Assembly (NCBI GenBank): GCA_052168315.1
Contig: JBQLZO010000090.1
Span: forward strand, 1-30,624
Origin: JBQLZO01 sp052168315
GTDB taxonomy: Bacteria > Planctomycetota > Phycisphaerae > Phycisphaerales > UBA1924
Length of the DNA stretch: 30,624 nucleotides
Reading direction: 5' to 3'
A model generated the notes under the pieces. The model saw nothing but the letters and a program-made list of their open reading frames with translations, was not told where the DNA came from and did no database searches. Positions within the stretch are counted from its first letter, which is position 1. Each line of letters begins with the position of its first letter. Of this stretch, positions 1 through 8,739 are shown in pieces. The translations under genes and the position numbers were made by a program.

Positions 1-266
1 GTGGGTGCCGGCGACGCCGACGCGTCGCCGGATCGTCCGGACGCCCCGTTCGCCGACGCGCCCTCCGCATGCCCGACCAGCAGCGACCGCAGGATCGCAT
101 CCCGCTCATCCGGCGAAGCGCCCTCCGCGATCCAGCCGACCGCGCGGTCCAGCACCGCGGAGCGTTGGCCCTCCCCAGCGCTGCGCCACGCCGCACGGAA
201 CGACTCGAGCCGGGACGCCGCAGCGCCGCCCGACGGATCATTAGAATGAGGGGAATCGGACGACAT
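1..266 (-). CDS. N-terminal part of an unknown protein, truncated by the window edge
   Basis: The minus strand is open from an ATG at 266 to the left edge, giving 88 codons without a stop. The peptide begins MSSDSPHSNDPSGG and continues with an amphipathic stretch (RLESFRAAWRSAGEGQ) and an acidic helical part (IAEGASPDERDAILRSLL). This looks like real protein, whereas the other frames here are Arg/Pro-rich. A GGAG lies about 10 nt upstream of the ATG. G-ending codons match the other minus-strand genes. No family is recognised from this fragment and there is no signal peptide. Function cannot be assigned without the remaining sequence to the left. Confidence 0.6.
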   Translation of the reverse strand, partial: MSSDSPHSNDPSGGAAASRLESFRAAWRSAGEGQRSAVLDRAVGWIAEGASPDERDAILRSLLVGHAEGASANGASGRSGDASASPAP

Positions 267-658
267 CGCTTCGGGCTCCGCACTCAGGGGGACGCGCCGC
301 ACCCTCCGACCTCGCGATGGCGCAGAGTCGGAACGGCACGCCGCCTCGACTCTACTGGGAGAACGGGTCCAACGAAACCGCCCCGCGCCGCCCGGCCCTG
401 ACCTACCCCAAGCCGCCCGATCGCCCGCCCGCCCGGCGATCCGCCTCCGCGACCCCGCCCCAGACCGCACAACCGAGCCAGTCGCTCCGACCGGTGGTGG
501 ATTGCCCTTCGTTCCGGGGGCGACATCGCACCGCCCCCCCCGCCCGGTCGATTTCACATCCACGCGGAGCGCCCGCCCCATCGCCGGCACGCGCTGTCCC
601 GCGGTCCCCGCCCGGCGGATGTCCCCCCGGGCGCACCGAAGATCGATCGGAGCCGATC
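267..658. other. Intergenic region between divergent genes (392 bp)
   Basis: This stretch separates the divergent starts at 266 (minus) and 659 (plus), so it should hold both promoters. Open frames crossing it are Pro/Arg-rich and lack a good start or ribosome site. An inverted repeat GAGTCG (325-330) / CGACTC (347-352) with a 16-nt loop is visible, but it could be chance at this GC content. I could not pick out a convincing -35/-10 pair. Confidence 0.4.
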
Positions 659-934
659 ATGGCGCGCAAACTCGGACGCACACTCGGGATCATCGCCGCG
701 GCCGCGGCAACCCTCGCCGCGGGCGGCGCACTCACCGCCTGCTCATCCTCCTCTTCAAACCCGGGCGGGCCCAGGTTCTCGTCCAACGGCCAGTACTTCT
801 ATGTCGCCCCTGAGCACGCCGGCTTCTCCAGCCCGCAGATGGCCTCCGGCGATGCCCTCGCCTGGTCGCTCCATCGCCAGGGCACCTTCACCCCGGCCGG
901 CGGCACCGCATTCGCCGACGCCCCCGTCGAGTGA
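659..934 (+). CDS. Small predicted lipoprotein of unknown function (91 aa)
   Basis: The N-terminus MARKLGRTLGII is basic then hydrophobic, and is followed by a lipobox L25-T-A-C28, so the protein should be processed by signal peptidase II and lipidated at Cys28. A run of five serines follows the cysteine, then about 55 residues with no recognised domain (QYFYVAPEHAGF, ASGDALAWSLHRQG). The frame stays open upstream to 317, but a GGAG at 649-652, six bases before the ATG, and the perfect signal sequence fix the start at 659. Its start context (ATCGGAGCC-G/A-ATCATG) nearly matches that of the exported protein at 5719. It precedes queE by 90 bp on the same strand; a functional link is not evident. 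Confidence 0.75.
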   Translation: MARKLGRTLGIIAAAAATLAAGGALTACSSSSSNPGGPRFSSNGQYFYVAPEHAGFSSPQMASGDALAWSLHRQGTFTPAGGTAFADAPVE

Positions 935-1024
935 TCCACACACCGCCACCTCGGCCGCACGCCATCCAACCTCTATGATCGCGCCGACCGCCCGGCCCGC
1001 CCCGCGCCGGGGCGCCGAGCGACC

Positions 1025-1807
1025 ATGGACCGACCGCTGGAACAACTGAACCAACACGCCGCCGACGCACACCCGCCGGAGGCCGACGCCGCGTCGCTCC
1101 CCGTCAGCGAGACCTTCACCAGCATCCAGGGAGAGGGCACGCTCGCCGGCGTGCCCTCCTATTTCCTCCGCGTCGCCGGCTGCAACCTCCGGTGCGTCTG
1201 GTGCGACACCCCCTACGCCAGCTGGAACCCCGAGGGCGTCCGCCGCTCCGTCTCCGACCTCATCGCCGAGGGCGCCGCCGCCGGAGTCCGCCACGCCGTG
1301 CTCACCGGCGGCGAACCCATGATCTTCGACGCCATCGCCACCCTCGCCGCCGGGCTCCGCGGCGCCGGCATGCACATCACCATCGAGACCGCCGGCACGG
1401 TCTTCCGCACCGTGCCCTGCGATCTCATGAGCATCTCACCCAAGCTCGCCAACTCCACACCCCGCGATGACCCCCGCGACCCCTCCGGCGCATGGGCACA
1501 GCGCCACGAGGCCCGCCGCACCAACCTTGATGCCCTCGCCGCGCTCATCACCGCCCCATGGGCCTACCAGTTGAAGTTCGTCGTCGCCTCCCCCGCCGAC
1601 ATCCCCGAGATCGAACAACTCCTCACCGCCATCGAACACCGCGCCGGCGCATCCATCCCGCCCGACCGCATCCTGCTCATGCCCGAGGGCGTGGCCATCC
1701 CTCCGCCCGGAACCACCCGCTGGATCGCCGACCTCTGCGTCCAGCGCGGCTGGCGCTACTGCCCCCGCCTCCACATCGAACTCTACGGCAACACCCGCGG
1801 CACCTGA
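1025..1807 (+). CDS. queE: 7-carboxy-7-deazaguanine synthase QueE (radical SAM)
   Basis: QueE converts 6-carboxytetrahydropterin to 7-carboxy-7-deazaguanine, a step in making preQ0 for queuosine tRNA modification. The 260-aa protein has the family hallmarks: SETFTSIQGEG at 28-38, the radical SAM cluster motif C53-NLR-C57-VW-C60 directly followed by DTPYASW, and the glycine-rich TGGEP at 94-98 that contacts SAM. ISPKLANSTP and ETAGT are further typical QueE segments. Length is slightly above the usual 210-250 because of an unconserved N-terminal extension of about 25 residues. The ribosome site is weak (GAGCG), so the exact start is less sure than the identity. No queC, queD or queF is seen nearby, so the pathway genes must be dispersed. 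Confidence 0.95.
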   Translation: MDRPLEQLNQHAADAHPPEADAASLPVSETFTSIQGEGTLAGVPSYFLRVAGCNLRCVWCDTPYASWNPEGVRRSVSDLIAEGAAAGVRHAVLTGGEPMIFDAIATLAAGLRGAGMHITIETAGTVFRTVPCDLMSISPKLANSTPRDDPRDPSGAWAQRHEARRTNLDALAALITAPWAYQLKFVVASPADIPEIEQLLTAIEHRAGASIPPDRILLMPEGVAIPPPGTTRWIADLCVQRGWRYCPRLHIELYGNTRGT

Positions 1808-1871
1808 CCTCCGCGCCGCGCGCGAACGCCTTCACCCGAGCGACCGCGCGTCCCGACGCATCACCGCCGGC

Positions 1872-2948
1872 TCACTGGCACGAAGCGCCGAACACACCCA
1901 GCAGGATCCCCAGGTCGTCCGAATCCGTCTTGCCATCGCCGTTCAGATCGCCGCCCGCCCCCGCGCCGAACGCGCTGAGCACGATCGCGAGATCGTCCGA
2001 GTCCACCATGCTGTCATCGTTCAGATCGCCCGGGCACGGATCCACCGGCTCCAGCAGCCCGCCCGGCCCCGTCACCGTCGTGTCGTACGACTGCCCCAGC
2101 GTGAAACGGTCCCACTGCGAGACCACGAAGTAATAAGTCGTCCCCTCCAGCAGCAGCGCCTCGATCAGCGAAGTCCCCGCCGGCGCGCCGTTCGGAGCGT
2201 TCCCGTTGCCCAGCCCATAATCCAGCAGGTTCGTCAGCTGGTCCTCCGGATCGAACGAATCCTCGTACAACAGGGTGAACGCGAACCCGTTCGACACCAC
2301 CGAATCAAACCGGTACAGCCCGGACACCTCCGGCGTGAACTCCAGCACCCGGTAGAAGGTCGGCCCGAGCCCAGAGATCCCCGCGATGAAGAACGGGCGG
2401 TCCCACTCCGGACCATCGGCCACGGAGAACTCGAACGCGCTCTCAACATCCGGCGCATCCGTCAGCAGATGCCAGCTCACCTCGTTGAGCCCGATCACGA
2501 ACGGCGAAGGATTCCCCGAGTCCACAGTGAACGACCACACCCCCGACCCATCCGGCGTCTCCGTCCCGGCCTGCGTCGCATCCTGGAACGGGAAGTCCGC
2601 GATCGTCCGATCGCCCCCGATCGTCGGCCCCCAGTTCAGCACCTGCGCGCCGCCCGGGTTCGTCGCCCGGATGATCATGTCCGTCGACCACGGGCGCACA
2701 CCGTTCTGCTCGTCCGCGACGATCGCCGTCCAGTCACCGATGAACCCGATCCCCGTCACCGGCTCGCCCACCGACCCGAAATCGATCATCACCGTCACAT
2801 CCGCCACGCCCACCACCAGGTCAGCGCCCGCCTGCGACGCGATCAGCCGCTGAGCGCCCTGCGCTCCGCTCGCGAGACCCAGCAACCCCGCGCCCGCCAC
2901 CAACGCCCCCGCCATCGTCATCCGTGCCGCCATCGCCGCCCGCTGCAT
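1872..2948 (-). CDS. Exported protein with C-terminal dockerin-type repeats
   Basis: A 358-aa protein with an N-terminal signal sequence (MQRAAMAARMTMAGALVAGAG... ending near AQGAQ), a beta-rich body resembling secreted extracellular domains (YRVLEFTPEVSGLYRFDS, GTTYYFVVSQWDRFTLG), and two calcium-loop repeats at the C-terminus. These begin GDLNDDSMVDSDDL at 307 and GDLNGDGKTDSDDL at 333, each followed by an AFG/VFG helix end. A Cys at 305 and one at 357 bracket the pair. This tail is typical of many Phycisphaerales exported proteins and resembles dockerin type I, although these bacteria are not known to make cellulosomes. An AAAGGA about 7 nt upstream supports the start at 2948 over an in-frame ATG at 2975. 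Substrate and partner are unknown. Confidence 0.85.
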   Translation of the reverse strand: MQRAAMAARMTMAGALVAGAGLLGLASGAQGAQRLIASQAGADLVVGVADVTVMIDFGSVGEPVTGIGFIGDWTAIVADEQNGVRPWSTDMIIRATNPGGAQVLNWGPTIGGDRTIADFPFQDATQAGTETPDGSGVWSFTVDSGNPSPFVIGLNEVSWHLLTDAPDVESAFEFSVADGPEWDRPFFIAGISGLGPTFYRVLEFTPEVSGLYRFDSVVSNGFAFTLLYEDSFDPEDQLTNLLDYGLGNGNAPNGAPAGTSLIEALLLEGTTYYFVVSQWDRFTLGQSYDTTVTGPGGLLEPVDPCPGDLNDDSMVDSDDLAIVLSAFGAGAGGDLNGDGKTDSDDLGILLGVFGASCQ

Positions 2949-3151
2949 GCCTCGATCCTTTCCTGACCCGTGCACCCGCCCCAGCGCTCAAGCGCCCCCT
3001 CATCGACGCCCCAAGACTACGCCCGCCCCCGGCACTTTCCCGCGCCAAACCCCATCCCGCCGCGCGAATCAGGAGGCCAAACCCCCAACGCCTCACCCCG
3101 GCCCCGCCGCCGAACCCCCGCCAACGCCCCCACACCCGCCTCCGCGTCCGA

Positions 3152-4657
3152 TCATGGGACTTCCCCGGGCGATCGCTCATCACCCACCCCGCGCACCGAC
3201 TCGCCCTCGATCCCCTCGGCCACCCGCGCGATCCCCCGCAGCATCCCGCTGAAAACCACCGCGTGCAGCGGCGCCACGCCGCACCAGTACGCCAGCCCCA
3301 GCAGCCCCTTCGGCTTGAACCGCGCCTCCTGAACAATCCGCGACCCGCCGCCCGCCTCAGGCACGATGCTGAACTCCAGCTGCGCCTCGCCCGGCAGTTT
3401 CATCTCCGCCAGCAGCGTCAGCCGGCGATCCCGCTCGATCCCGATGATCCGCCAGAAGTCCAGCGCCTCGCCATACGCCAGTTCCTCCGTGTCCCGCCGC
3501 CCGCGGCGCAGCCCCGGCCCGCCCACCACCTTGTCCATCAACCCGCGGATCTGCCAGAGCCAGTTCACCGCGTACCACCCGTGACCGCCGCCCAGCCGCT
3601 GGATCGCCGCGAACGCCGCGCCGCACGACGCATCAACCACCCGCTCCCGCCGATCCGTGAACACCTTCCCGCCCGCCCAGTCCGGATCGCCCGGGATCAC
3701 CCCCGCCGACGACCACACCGTCTCCACCTGCGACTCATCCACCTTCCCGATCGCACGCGTGATCGCCTCCCGCGCGCTGAGCACCCGCGTCGGCATCAGC
3801 CGCCGGACATCATCATTCCGGCACACCACGCGGTTCCGAAGCCCCTCCGCCAGCGGGCGCCCCACACTCGCGGGCACCGGCGTCACCAGGTGCAGCCAAA
3901 GGCTCGAAAGCCGCGGCGTCAGCACCGGCACCGGAACGATCAGCCGCCGCGGCAGCCCCCGCTCCTCGCCCACCATGCGGATCAGGTCCTGGTACCGAAC
4001 GATGTCCCGACCCCCGATGTCCAGCGTCCGCCCATGCGCCTCCGGCGTGTCCAGCAGCATCACCAGATACTCCAGCACATTCCGCACCGCGATCGGCTGG
4101 CACTCCGTCCGAACCCACCGCGGCGTGAGCATCACGGGCAGCCGCTCGGCCAAATACCTCAGGATCTCGAACGAGGCCGAACCCGAACCGATGATCATCG
4201 CCGCGCGCAGCACCGTCACCGTCGCACGGTGGCTGCGCAGCTCATCCTCCACCTCGCGCCGCGACAGCAGGTGCTCCGAGAGCCCATCGCCCAACTCGCC
4301 CAGCCCGCCCAGGTACACGATGTGCTCCACCCCCGCCCGCTCGCACGCCAGCGCGAAGGTCCGCGCGAAGCGCCGATCACGCTCGGCGTACGCGCCGCCC
4401 GCCGAACGCATCGCGTGCACCAGGTAGTACGCCGTCCGGCAACCGCGCATCCCCTCCGACAACGCCTCCACCGACGCGTCCAGATCCCCCTCCACGATCG
4501 TCACGCCCGGGCGTGATGCCCAGGTCCGCCCCTCGAGCTTCTTCCGCGAGCGCGTCAGGCACACCACCTCGTGCCCCGCATCCAGCAGCAGCGGCGCGAG
4601 CCGCCCGCCGATGTACCCCGTCCCGCCCGTCAGGTAGCTCCGCGATGCTGCGCCCAT
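3152..4657 (-). CDS. SDR-family NAD(P)-binding protein with C-terminal DUF2867-like domain
   Basis: The N-terminal half is an atypical/extended short-chain dehydrogenase-like Rossmann domain: TGGTGYIGG at 10-18 is the nucleotide-binding loop, followed by GHEVVCLTRS, VEGDL and YYLVHAM, and VLRAAMIIGSGS. The C-terminal part (WAGGKVFTDRRERVVDA, WRIIGIERDRRLTLLAEMKLPGEAQLEF, FKPKGLLGLAYW) matches the DUF2867 pattern fused to such domains in many bacteria. The substrate is unknown; it is often annotated as an NAD(P)H-binding or epimerase-like protein. The ATG at 4657 places the dinucleotide loop at the usual distance from the N-terminus; a GTG at 4690 would add 11 residues and cannot be excluded. 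It diverges from ubiX across a 172-bp gap. Confidence 0.85.
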   Translation of the reverse strand: MGAASRSYLTGGTGYIGGRLAPLLLDAGHEVVCLTRSRKKLEGRTWASRPGVTIVEGDLDASVEALSEGMRGCRTAYYLVHAMRSAGGAYAERDRRFARTFALACERAGVEHIVYLGGLGELGDGLSEHLLSRREVEDELRSHRATVTVLRAAMIIGSGSASFEILRYLAERLPVMLTPRWVRTECQPIAVRNVLEYLVMLLDTPEAHGRTLDIGGRDIVRYQDLIRMVGEERGLPRRLIVPVPVLTPRLSSLWLHLVTPVPASVGRPLAEGLRNRVVCRNDDVRRLMPTRVLSAREAITRAIGKVDESQVETVWSSAGVIPGDPDWAGGKVFTDRRERVVDASCGAAFAAIQRLGGGHGWYAVNWLWQIRGLMDKVVGGPGLRRGRRDTEELAYGEALDFWRIIGIERDRRLTLLAEMKLPGEAQLEFSIVPEAGGGSRIVQEARFKPKGLLGLAYWCGVAPLHAVVFSGMLRGIARVAEGIEGESVRGVGDERSPGEVP

Positions 4658-4829
4658 CCACGCATGATTGGCGCACCCCCCGCGCGCCACCGCCCGATCT
4701 CAACATCGAGCCCCCGCCGCATCACGCCGAACCCGATCGCGCATCCGTGCTCCCGAGCACGCCGACCGGGACATCCCCAATCCCCGTCCCCGCCCGACGC
4801 GCTCCCCGCGCCCCGACCTACCGTTGCCC

Positions 4830-5549
4830 ATGCCTCCGACCGACAACGGGAACGCCCGCCCGCACCCCGAGCCGCACGCCCCATCGCCCACGCGCCGCAG
4901 GCGTTTCGTCGTCGGCATCTCCGGCGCCTCGGGCGCGGTCTACGCCCAGCGCCTCATCTCCACCATCGTCAGCGCCGGGCACGAGCTGCACCTCGTCGTC
5001 ACCAGCTACGCCCGCCGACTGCTCCACGACGAACTCGGCATGGAATCGCTCGATGTCCACGCCCTCGCCGGACTCCCGCCCGAGACAGACCTCCGCGAGC
5101 ACAACATCTTCGTCCACCCGCACAAGGATGTCGGCGCGACCATCGCCTCCGGATCCTTCCGCCACGATGGCATGGTCATCATGCCATGCTCATCCAACAC
5201 CCTCGGCGCCGTCGCATCGGGCATCTCCGATGAGCTGCTCACCCGCGCGGCCCAGGTCACCCTCAAGGAGCGCCTCCCCCTCGTGCTCTGCCACCGCGAA
5301 TCCCCGCTCTCGCTCGTGGACATCGAGAACATGCGCACGCTCACACTCGCCGGCGCCATCATCGCCCCGACCAACCCCGGCTTCTACCTCAACCCCCGCG
5401 GGCTCGACGACATCGTCGACTTCGTCGTCGGGCGAACACTCGACCTCATCGCCGTCGAACATTCCCTCAAGATCCGCTGGCAGGATGCCCGAACCCCCGA
5501 CACCCGCGCCACGCAGGTGCCATCGTCGCGTCCAATCACCGGTCCCTGA
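4830..5549 (+). CDS. ubiX: UbiX-family flavin prenyltransferase
   Basis: UbiX attaches a dimethylallyl group to reduced FMN to make prenyl-FMN, the cofactor of UbiD-type decarboxylases. The 239-aa protein has VVGISGASGAVYAQRL near residue 27 (the FMN phosphate loop), LVVTSYARRLL, a conserved IASGSF segment, MVIMPCSSNTLGAVASGISDELLTRAAQVTLKE, the LVLCHRESPLS motif, and NMRTLTLAGAIIAP, all diagnostic of the family. It is longer than the usual 190-210 because of disordered tails at both ends. The ATG at 4830 is chosen because upstream sequence is Pro/Arg-rich. No ubiD partner is in the window, but mqnB at 22733 indicates a futalosine menaquinone route, in which UbiD-like decarboxylation is expected. 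Confidence 0.95.
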   Translation: MPPTDNGNARPHPEPHAPSPTRRRRFVVGISGASGAVYAQRLISTIVSAGHELHLVVTSYARRLLHDELGMESLDVHALAGLPPETDLREHNIFVHPHKDVGATIASGSFRHDGMVIMPCSSNTLGAVASGISDELLTRAAQVTLKERLPLVLCHRESPLSLVDIENMRTLTLAGAIIAPTNPGFYLNPRGLDDIVDFVVGRTLDLIAVEHSLKIRWQDARTPDTRATQVPSSRPITGP

Positions 5550-5653
5550 CGAGTCCCACGCTCCAGCGCCCGCTCCGATTCCCGCCCAGAACTCGAACAA
5601 ATCCCGCGCGGAACGAAAATTCTGGCCGGGTCGCCCCGCACCGACGCACGGGA

Positions 5654-5669
5654 ACGCCCCGTCGGGCGT
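5654..5669. repeat. Perfect 6-bp inverted repeat between ubiX and the next gene
   Basis: ACGCCC at 5654-5659 and GGGCGT at 5664-5669 flank a four-base loop. It lies 105 bp after the ubiX stop and 50 bp before the next start. There is no T-run, so it is not a classical terminator; it may be a weak terminator, a leader hairpin or chance. Confidence 0.3.
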
Positions 5670-5718
5670 CATACTGAACAATCGGACCGGGGAACCAATC
5701 CAGACATCGGAGCCAATC

Positions 5719-7221
5719 ATGCCGCGCACCCGCCACATCGCCTCATCCGCATCCTCGCCGCGCACCCTCGCCCTCGCGGCGGCGCTGGGATTCGCCCTCT
5801 CCGCCGCCGCGGGCGTCGCCTCGGCCCAGCAGTTCATCGCGCTCAGCGGCCGAAGCTACTCGGCCCAGGGCGCCTCCGGCGAGTGGCACTATGGCGGGTT
5901 CAATGCCGCCGAAGAAGGCCAGATGTACGGCTTCTCATCCCCGCGCCCGCCATTCACCAGGGCCATGCTCAACCGCGCCATGGACCGCCTGAACATGGAC
6001 GATGCCCAGCGCGAGATGGTCCAGAGCGTCCACGCCTCGCTCGAACAGGAATACCTGTCCATGTGGCTCGAGCACACCGAGGGCGCCGCGGACACCCGCT
6101 CCAACTCCATGATCCAGCAGGACTGGACCAAGTTCCAGCAGGCCAGCGAGGAGTCGGCCCGGAAGTACAGCGATCGCGTCAAGGCACTCATGGACGCCTT
6201 CATCGCCGACTTCGAACTCATGCTCACCCCCGAGCAGACCGCCGAATGGGAGGCCATCGAGCGCGACCGCGAGCGCGGCAAGCAGCTCGCCCGCGCCGCC
6301 GATGGCTCCTACCAGCCCGTCGACCTCACCGTCGTCGTCGAGGGGCTCGAACTCAGCCATGAAGAACGCGCAGCACTCGAGCCCATGCTCGACCGGTACC
6401 GCGAGGAGATCGACGCGGCCCTCTCGCCCGCCCTCCGCGCGGGCGAGCAGGTCGCCAACCTCGCACGCGAGGCCCAGCAGATCCAGTTCGAACTCATGTC
6501 CATGTACCAGCAGGAGACCCAGGACCCGCAGAAGATGCAGGAACTCCAGGAGAAGCAGGCCGAGCAGGGAACCAAGGTCGTCTCGGCCGCGCTCGACCTC
6601 CGCCGCATGTACGACCAGGTCATCGCCGTCCAGCAGCGCGCGGTCGATTCCTTCCGCCGCGAACTCGCCTCCCAGCACCACGAAGACTTCGACCGCGCCA
6701 CCCTCCAGAAGGGCCCATCCCGCGGCTGGAACTTCGCCAACTACTCGCGATTCAAGATCGCCTCCCAGACCCTCATGAACATCGAGCAGGCCCGCGCCAC
6801 GATGGACATGCAGATGGCCATGATGGGCGATGCCATCGACGAGCAGCAGGGCGAGACCGTCCGAGAGATGGCACTGCTCATGCGCCGAGCCGCGCCGCTC
6901 ACACCGGAGCAGCGCGACCGCATCCAGCAGATCCAGGCCAGGCACGAACAAAGGGTCGAGCAGCTCGAGAGCGAAGCGCGATCCCGCCAGGGCGGCGCGA
7001 ACGACCGCGACGACCAGAGCCACATGGTCCTCGCCGTGCCCGGCGGCTCGCTCTCGCTCTACCGCATGTCCGAGGATGGCATGGGCCGCCACATGATGGG
7101 CGGCGCCGACGGCGACGAGGCCGAGATCCACGCCAAGAAGGCCGAGATCGAGCAGGACGCCATCAACGAGCTCCGCGGCATCCTCGACTTCTACCAGAGA
7201 GCCCTCATCGCCAATTACTGA
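5719..7221 (+). CDS. Exported, Gln/Met-rich helical protein with LTPEQ-type motifs
   Basis: A 500-aa protein with a clear Sec signal peptide (TLALAAALGFALSAAAGVASAQQ, cleavage near residue 36) and an almost wholly helical, charged body. Motifs like the LTxxQ signature of Spy/CpxP-type periplasmic helical proteins recur: LNMDDAQ at 91, LTPEQ at 169, LSHEER at 212 and LTPEQ at 394. Between them are coiled-coil stretches rich in Gln, Glu and Met (MQELQEKQAEQ; MDMQMAMMGDAIDEQQ). It probably acts in the periplasm or paryphoplasm; a chaperone-like or stress role is only inference. The frame is open upstream for 400 codons, but GGAG six bases before this ATG and the signal peptide define the start. 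It follows ubiX by 169 bp. Confidence 0.85.
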   Translation: MPRTRHIASSASSPRTLALAAALGFALSAAAGVASAQQFIALSGRSYSAQGASGEWHYGGFNAAEEGQMYGFSSPRPPFTRAMLNRAMDRLNMDDAQREMVQSVHASLEQEYLSMWLEHTEGAADTRSNSMIQQDWTKFQQASEESARKYSDRVKALMDAFIADFELMLTPEQTAEWEAIERDRERGKQLARAADGSYQPVDLTVVVEGLELSHEERAALEPMLDRYREEIDAALSPALRAGEQVANLAREAQQIQFELMSMYQQETQDPQKMQELQEKQAEQGTKVVSAALDLRRMYDQVIAVQQRAVDSFRRELASQHHEDFDRATLQKGPSRGWNFANYSRFKIASQTLMNIEQARATMDMQMAMMGDAIDEQQGETVREMALLMRRAAPLTPEQRDRIQQIQARHEQRVEQLESEARSRQGGANDRDDQSHMVLAVPGGSLSLYRMSEDGMGRHMMGGADGDEAEIHAKKAEIEQDAINELRGILDFYQRALIANY

Positions 7222-7236
7222 TCCGGTCCGATCAGT

Positions 7237-8739
7237 TCAAACCGAAAGCGCACGCTCGATCTCAGCCTCCAGCGCCGATCGCAGCGCCCGCACCGTCGCC
7301 TCCGAGTGCACCGGCAGCGCCCACGCCCGGTCGCCCGCCAGCGCCCGCTCGTCGAGCATCCGGCGCACCAGCGCTGACCGGTCCTCCAGCGCCCGCAGCG
7401 CCCCCGCGTTCGCCGTGCGATGCTCGCGCAGCAGCGCGTGCAGCTCGCCGAACACCCGCCGCGCATCGGAATCCCCGCCCTCACCCCCTCCCCCGCGCGC
7501 CGCCGAGATCCGCCGCAGCAACGCCCCCTTTGCCTTCGCCCGATCCGAATCCCCGACCGAATCCGGATCGTGCCGCGCGTGGTGCGCGCGCCACACCGCC
7601 CGCGCCAGATCCTCCTCATCCACCGCCTTCGAGTGGATCGCCGCCTCCACATCCGCCGACACCACCAGCATCGGCGCCAGCGACCACCCAAGCCAATCGC
7701 GCAACCACCGCTCCGCCACCGCGTCGTACACCCCGCCCCCCGTGCCGTGCACGAACATCTCGCACGCGTACCGACGCAGGAACCCCGTCATCGCAACCGC
7801 CCGCGGCACCACCCCCCCCAACCCCCCCTCAACCCCCACAGCCTCATCCCCGCCCGCAGCGCTCAACGCCCGCCGCACACGCTGAACGCTCCCGCGCTGC
7901 AGCGATCCATCCGCGCCGACCACCCACAACGGCAGCTCCGGATCCTCCGCATCGCTCACATCCAGCAGCGCGATCCCGCTCCCCGGAGATGCACCCGCCG
8001 CCGCGTTGTACGCCGCAGCGCACGCCGCCCCATCCTCAAGCATCGCCCGCACGAACGCCCCGAACCCGCCCGTCCGCGCCAGCTCCCTCGTCGTGAAACG
8101 ATGCATCCCGACCGACCGGAACCGCGACAGCAGCGCATCCATCGCACCCGTCAACTGCGACCCCGCATCCCCCGCCCCGCGATGCTCCACCAGCGCCCGG
8201 TGGTACGCGCCCAGCAGCGTCCCGGCCGCATCCACCGCCAGCCCAGCCGTCCACCGCTCCAGCGGCGCCACCTCGAACGCCGGAACCCACCCCACGCCCC
8301 GCTCCCCGCTGCCCTCCGCCGATCCATCCCCCGCACCACCCAGCGCCGCCTCATCGCCATACAGCCGCCAATCCCCATCCCGCTTCGGCAAACGGATCGT
8401 CAGCGCCACCCCCTGGTGGTCCACCGTGATCGCCGCGCCCGCCGCCCCGAACCGTTCCGCGATCGCATCGACCGCCAACTCCTTGCTCGCGATCCCCGCG
8501 TGCCACGCCCCCGGCTGGTGACCGGTCATCACGATCGCCCGATCCGTCGGCAGTCCCAGCTCCCGCCGCACCCGCAGCGCCACCGCATCCGCCGGCGCCC
8601 CCCCGCGCAACCGTTCGACCCACCCATCCCCCTCGGGCGACTCGAACATCACCCGGCGCACACGCTCACGCTCCGAGCCCGCGCCGAACCCGCCGCCCGC
8701 CCCATCCGCCCCAGCATCACCGACGCGAGCCCCGCCCAT
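7237..8739 (-). CDS. Unknown protein with TGHQ motif (possibly BshC-like)
   Basis: A 500-aa cytosolic protein, no signal peptide. The best landmark is T72-G-H-Q-P-x3-H80-x-G, followed by ASKELAVDAIAERFGAAGAAITVDHQG. This recalls the TGQQxGLxxGP segment of the putative cysteine ligase BshC and TGHQPxxxHxG proteins I associate with planctomycetes. Further conserved-looking parts are MTGFLRRYACEMFVHGTGGGVYD and RWLRDWLGWSLAPMLVVSADVEAAI. No bshA or bshB is evident, so bacillithiol synthesis should not be assumed. The ATG at 8739 overlaps the stop of the upstream glycosyltransferase as TGATG, indicating translational coupling; a GTG at 8754 is the alternative. Several low-complexity Gly/Glu insertions are present. 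Confidence 0.8.
   Translation of the reverse strand: MGGARVGDAGADGAGGGFGAGSERERVRRVMFESPEGDGWVERLRGGAPADAVALRVRRELGLPTDRAIVMTGHQPGAWHAGIASKELAVDAIAERFGAAGAAITVDHQGVALTIRLPKRDGDWRLYGDEAALGGAGDGSAEGSGERGVGWVPAFEVAPLERWTAGLAVDAAGTLLGAYHRALVEHRGAGDAGSQLTGAMDALLSRFRSVGMHRFTTRELARTGGFGAFVRAMLEDGAACAAAYNAAAGASPGSGIALLDVSDAEDPELPLWVVGADGSLQRGSVQRVRRALSAAGGDEAVGVEGGLGGVVPRAVAMTGFLRRYACEMFVHGTGGGVYDAVAERWLRDWLGWSLAPMLVVSADVEAAIHSKAVDEEDLARAVWRAHHARHDPDSVGDSDRAKAKGALLRRISAARGGGGEGGDSDARRVFGELHALLREHRTANAGALRALEDRSALVRRMLDERALAGDRAWALPVHSEATVRALRSALEAEIERALSV

Noticed and set aside
4513..5718. N-terminal extension of the exported LTPEQ protein
   Set aside because: It overlaps ubiX in another frame and is Pro/Ser/Arg low-complexity; the signal peptide and GGAG site lie at 5719.
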